Part shown: positions 32,528 to 34,446 of the stretch, one piece after another
How positions within the stretch are numbered: position 1 is the stretch's first letter
Layout: every line of letters starts with the position of its first letter
NCBI GenBank assembly: GCA_045543555.1
Contig: JAZQMQ010000035.1
Span: 1 to 34,446 of the forward strand
Reading direction: 5' to 3'
Source of the DNA: Colimorpha_A sp045543555
GTDB taxonomy: Bacteria > Bacillota > Clostridia > Oscillospirales > CAG-272
Length of the DNA stretch: 34,446 bases
Position numbers and translations under genes: made by a program
The notes under the pieces: generated by a model
Seen by the model: only the letters and a program-made list of their open reading frames with translations
What the model was told of the DNA's origin: nothing
Databases searched by the model: none

Positions 32528-33654
32528 CACTCATCCTCCTCGTCGGTGCTTCCGCCAAACAGCGGCTTGTATTCGCCGTCATCTTCCTCGTCGTCATCCT
32601 CTTCATCTTCATCTTCATCTTCATCTTCATCATCTTCCTCGTACTCGTCCTCTTCGTCCTCGTACTCGTCTTCAGACTCATCACCATCATCTTCGTCCTC
32701 ATCATCGTCATATCCGATATCTGTAAGACCGAGGAATATTTCCTCAAGAGAAGGCGCGTGCTTTGTGAAGCGTCTTAACGGAATATGCTTCTCCGCGAGC
32801 ATAAGATAAAGCTCGTCTCTTATATCCGAGTCGCTTGTAAGCATAATGGTAACGTCGATATAACCGTCATCCTCCTCATTTTCCGCGAACTCATAGGAAA
32901 GCACCGCTTCACCGAACGAAGTAAGGATATCTTCAACCGTTTTTTCATCTGTCTTCACTGTAAGAAGCAGGCAGTTTTCGGGAGAGTGATCCCTTCTTAT
33001 GTTTTCAAGCGTATCGGAGGCAATGAGATTTCCTCTGTTTATTATCATTACCTGATCGCAGACGGCACTGACCTCGGCAAGAATATGGCTGGACAGAATT
33101 ACGGTTCTTGTTTTACCGAGACGTCCGATCAGCTCTCTTATTTCGGTGATCTGCTTGGGGTCAAGTCCTACCGTGGGCTCGTCGAGAATGATTACCTTGG
33201 GATCACCGAGCATAGCCTGAGCGATACCGACTCTTTGTCTGTATCCCTTTGAGAGATTTTTGATCAGTCTGTCCTTCATGGGAAGAATGTTTGTCTCGTC
33301 CATAACCGAATAGACCTGCTCGATTATCTCGTTTCTTCCCTTGATACCCTTTGCGGCAGCCACAAACGTAAGATATTCTTCAGGTGTCATATCGGGATAT
33401 ACAGGTGGATTCTCGGGCAGATAGCCGATATTTCTCTTAACGCCTACGGGGTCGTCGAAAATATCGACTCCGTCAACGAGTATCTTTCCGTCGGTGGGCG
33501 CAAGACATCCCGTTATCATATTCATTGTAGTAGATTTTCCCGCGCCGTTCGGGCCGAGAAATCCGTATATTTTTCCGCTTTCAATCACGAAATTCAATCC
33601 GTTTACAACGGTATTTTCGCCGTACCTTTTGGTAAGTCCTATTACCTCTATCAA
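32527..33654 (-). CDS. ABC transporter ATPase with long polyacidic tail
   Basis: 375 residues from a TTG at 33654 (M/L-IEVIGLTKRYG). I prefer it to an ATG five codons upstream because GGAGG lies eight bases before the TTG and nothing precedes the ATG. Walker A GPNGAGKST (34-42), Q-loop region YLPENPPVYPDM, signature LSKGYRQRVGIA (134-145), Walker B VIILDEPTVGLD (154-165), H-loop SSHILAE. After the usual ending (SLEEIFLGLTDIG) comes a tail of about 60 residues, of which 46 in a row contain 41 Asp or Glu with only Gly, Ser and Tyr between (DNA 32572-32709), then EYKPLFGGSTDEEDE. Such a tail is unusual for this family. First gene of the four-gene operon. Confidence 0.93.
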   Translation of the reverse strand: MIEVIGLTKRYGENTVVNGLNFVIESGKIYGFLGPNGAGKSTTMNMITGCLAPTDGKILVDGVDIFDDPVGVKRNIGYLPENPPVYPDMTPEEYLTFVAAAKGIKGRNEIIEQVYSVMDETNILPMKDRLIKNLSKGYRQRVGIAQAMLGDPKVIILDEPTVGLDPKQITEIRELIGRLGKTRTVILSSHILAEVSAVCDQVMIINRGNLIASDTLENIRRDHSPENCLLLTVKTDEKTVEDILTSFGEAVLSYEFAENEEDDGYIDVTIMLTSDSDIRDELYLMLAEKHIPLRRFTKHAPSLEEIFLGLTDIGYDDDEDEDDGDESEDEYEDEEDEYEEDDEDEDEDEDEEDDDEEDDGEYKPLFGGSTDEEDE

Positions 33655-33742
33655 TAGCTTGTCCTCCATAACAGTATTTTTATAAGTTTAGCACCGAAAT
33701 GTGACGGTTTTATGATGCCGAACAAATTTTATATTAACTTTT

Positions 33743-33771
33743 ATTATATACCATCACATCAAATTTGTCAA
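33743..33771 (-). promoter_or_regulatory. promoter of the ABC operon
   Basis: Minus strand TTGACA (33771-33766), 17-base spacer, TATAAT (33748-33743), perfect consensus. The leader is about 80 bases. Confidence 0.9.
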
Positions 33772-33803
33772 TCACCCCGTAAAATGAAAAACATCCTAAA
33801 GTC

Positions 33804-33831
33804 GTGACAAATCAGACGGTGGGAGTATAAT
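33804..33831 (+). promoter_or_regulatory. promoter of the PHP gene
   Basis: GTGACA (33804-33809), 16-base spacer, TATAAT (33826-33831), 33 bp before the ATG at 33865. Confidence 0.6.
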
Positions 33832-33864
33832 ATATATGTGTTATCTTTATATCAGTATCAAGGT

Positions 33865-34224
33865 ATGGAATACCTACAAAATCTCCACACACATACAAGC
33901 TTCTGCGACGGTAAAAACACCCCGTCGGAGCTTCTCGATATCGCAATTTCAAAGGGTTTTCACTCCATAGGATTTTCGGGGCACTCCGCAAACGTACATT
34001 CAAAGGCATATACTAACATCACAAAAAACACGACCCGCGCCTATAAGGATGAAATAAGGCGTCTTAGAAAGGAATACGAGGATAGGATCAAGCTCTTCCT
34101 CGGACTTGAATTTGAGATGCTTTCCGACGACGACTTAAGCGACGTTAATATCCTTTCGCTCATCTGCGATCTGATACCGCCTATAATACCTTTGCTTTGC
34201 ACAAAAAACACCCTCGCCGAATAG
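33865..34224 (+). pseudogene. truncated PHP-domain (histidinol-phosphatase-like) gene
   Basis: Starts MEYLQNLHTHTSFCDGKNTP, the first metal-binding motif (HTH) of the PHP family, continues SELLDIAISKGFHSIGFSGHS and KLFLGLEFEMLSDDDL, then after about residue 95 stops resembling the family and meets a TAG at 34222, inside the terminator hairpin. Whole enzymes have about 260-280 residues with further His/Asp ligands, which are absent. The gene has lost its C-terminal two thirds. Promoter and start are still present. Expected reaction if intact: phosphate ester hydrolysis such as histidinol phosphate. Confidence 0.75.
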
Positions 34225-34240
34225 CGAGGGTGTAGTTATT
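34208..34240. terminator. terminator between the PHP remnant and the surface-protein gene
   Basis: Stem ACACCCTCGC (34208-34217) with GCGAGGGTGT (34224-34233), loop CGAATA, T-rich on the plus strand and A6 before it that gives a T run on the minus strand. It lies 8-15 bp past the stop of the minus-strand gene and probably serves that gene first. Confidence 0.85.
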
Positions 34241-34247
34241 TTTTATT

Positions 34248-34446
34248 TTACGCGGTATGTCTCTTCTTGGAAGGAACGATAGCGTATCCGAGGAATGCCA
34301 TTGCCGCGATCATAAGAGCTGCGGAAACAGTTTCGTTGGAGGTGTCGGGGTTAACTTCGGGATTGTAGTTGGGATCCTTTGCGGAACAGTCTGCGCAAAT
34401 GCCATCCTTGTAGTTATGAGCCTTAAGCTCGCCTGTGGTAGCACCG
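34248..34446 (-). CDS. C-terminal end of a surface-anchored protein (partial)
   Basis: Only the last 65 residues are in the window; the gene continues past the right edge. The minus strand reads ...GELKAHNYKDGICADCSAKD, a His/CxxC mini-motif common in repeated surface-protein modules of gut Firmicutes, then a spacer PNYNPEVNPDTSNETVS, a hydrophobic helix (AALMIAAMAFLGYAIV) and a basic end (PSKKRHTA). NPDTS followed by a helix and KKR resembles a sortase sorting signal of the NPxT type, but could be a plain membrane anchor. No homologue can be named from this end. Confidence 0.8.
   Translation of the reverse strand, partial: GATTGELKAHNYKDGICADCSAKDPNYNPEVNPDTSNETVSAALMIAAMAFLGYAIVPSKKRHTA

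Noticed and set aside
32546..32809. Poly-serine frame on the plus strand
   Set aside because: It is the complement of the Asp/Glu codon run of the ABC ATPase.

Overview
The window is a piece of a mid-to-low-GC Bacillota chromosome, most likely an uncultured gut-type member of the Clostridia (Oscillospirales-like is my best guess, from gene order and style only). Reasons: strong GGAGG-type ribosome binding sites, near-consensus sigma-A promoters (TTGACA-17-TATAAT), many hairpin/T-run terminators, the smc-ftsY-rdgB-nadD/yqeK-rsfS-leuS cluster, an ECF sigma factor with a DUF4367-type anti-sigma factor, and a Gld-type ABC exporter with a DUF4340 protein.

Layout. 1-3.0 kb: accessory island. A minus-strand operon (ECF sigma factor, anti-sigma factor, small secreted protein) lies between two inverted copies of a 70-bp sequence; beyond the right copy is a lipoprotein gene broken by two homopolymer frameshifts. 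3.0-8.6 kb: minus-strand pncC - LTA-synthase-like sulfatase - proB - proA - proC. 8.7-11.1 kb: upp, then a plus-strand pair (MFS-like transporter plus a small membrane partner), then rpsU. 11.3-12.1 kb: decayed glycosidase pseudogene that still has a promoter and ribosome binding site. 12.2-21.4 kb: minus-strand housekeeping operon smc-ftsY-rdgB-nadD::yqeK-rsfS-leuS. 21.5-23.1 kb: a repeat mosaic, an M28 peptidase with membrane helices inside the domain, and tRNA-Ser(GCU) beside a GC-rich segment that carries a short copy of the tRNA T-arm. 23.2-25.9 kb: plus-strand rarA-xth-sfsA. 25.9-29.0 kb: an orphan polyprenyl glycosylphosphotransferase and a serine hydrolase gene with an in-frame TAG. 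29.1-33.7 kb: minus-strand ABC operon (ATPase with a polyacidic tail, GldF-like permease, GldG-like protein, DUF4340 protein). 33.8-34.4 kb: a truncated PHP phosphatase and the C-terminal end of a cell-surface protein that leaves the window.

How the genes fit together. The core genes supply proline, uracil salvage, NAD, nucleotide sanitation, translation (leuS, rpsU, rsfS), protein targeting (ftsY) and chromosome structure and repair (smc, rarA, xth). The accessory genes are mostly envelope functions. Four genes look broken (lipoprotein, glycosidase, serine hydrolase, PHP phosphatase), all in accessory positions. No CRISPR array, transposase, integrase or phage gene was found. The most unusual signals are the inverted repeat around the ECF cassette, the palindrome/8-mer mosaic upstream of smc, and the 46-residue Asp/Glu run on the ABC ATPase.
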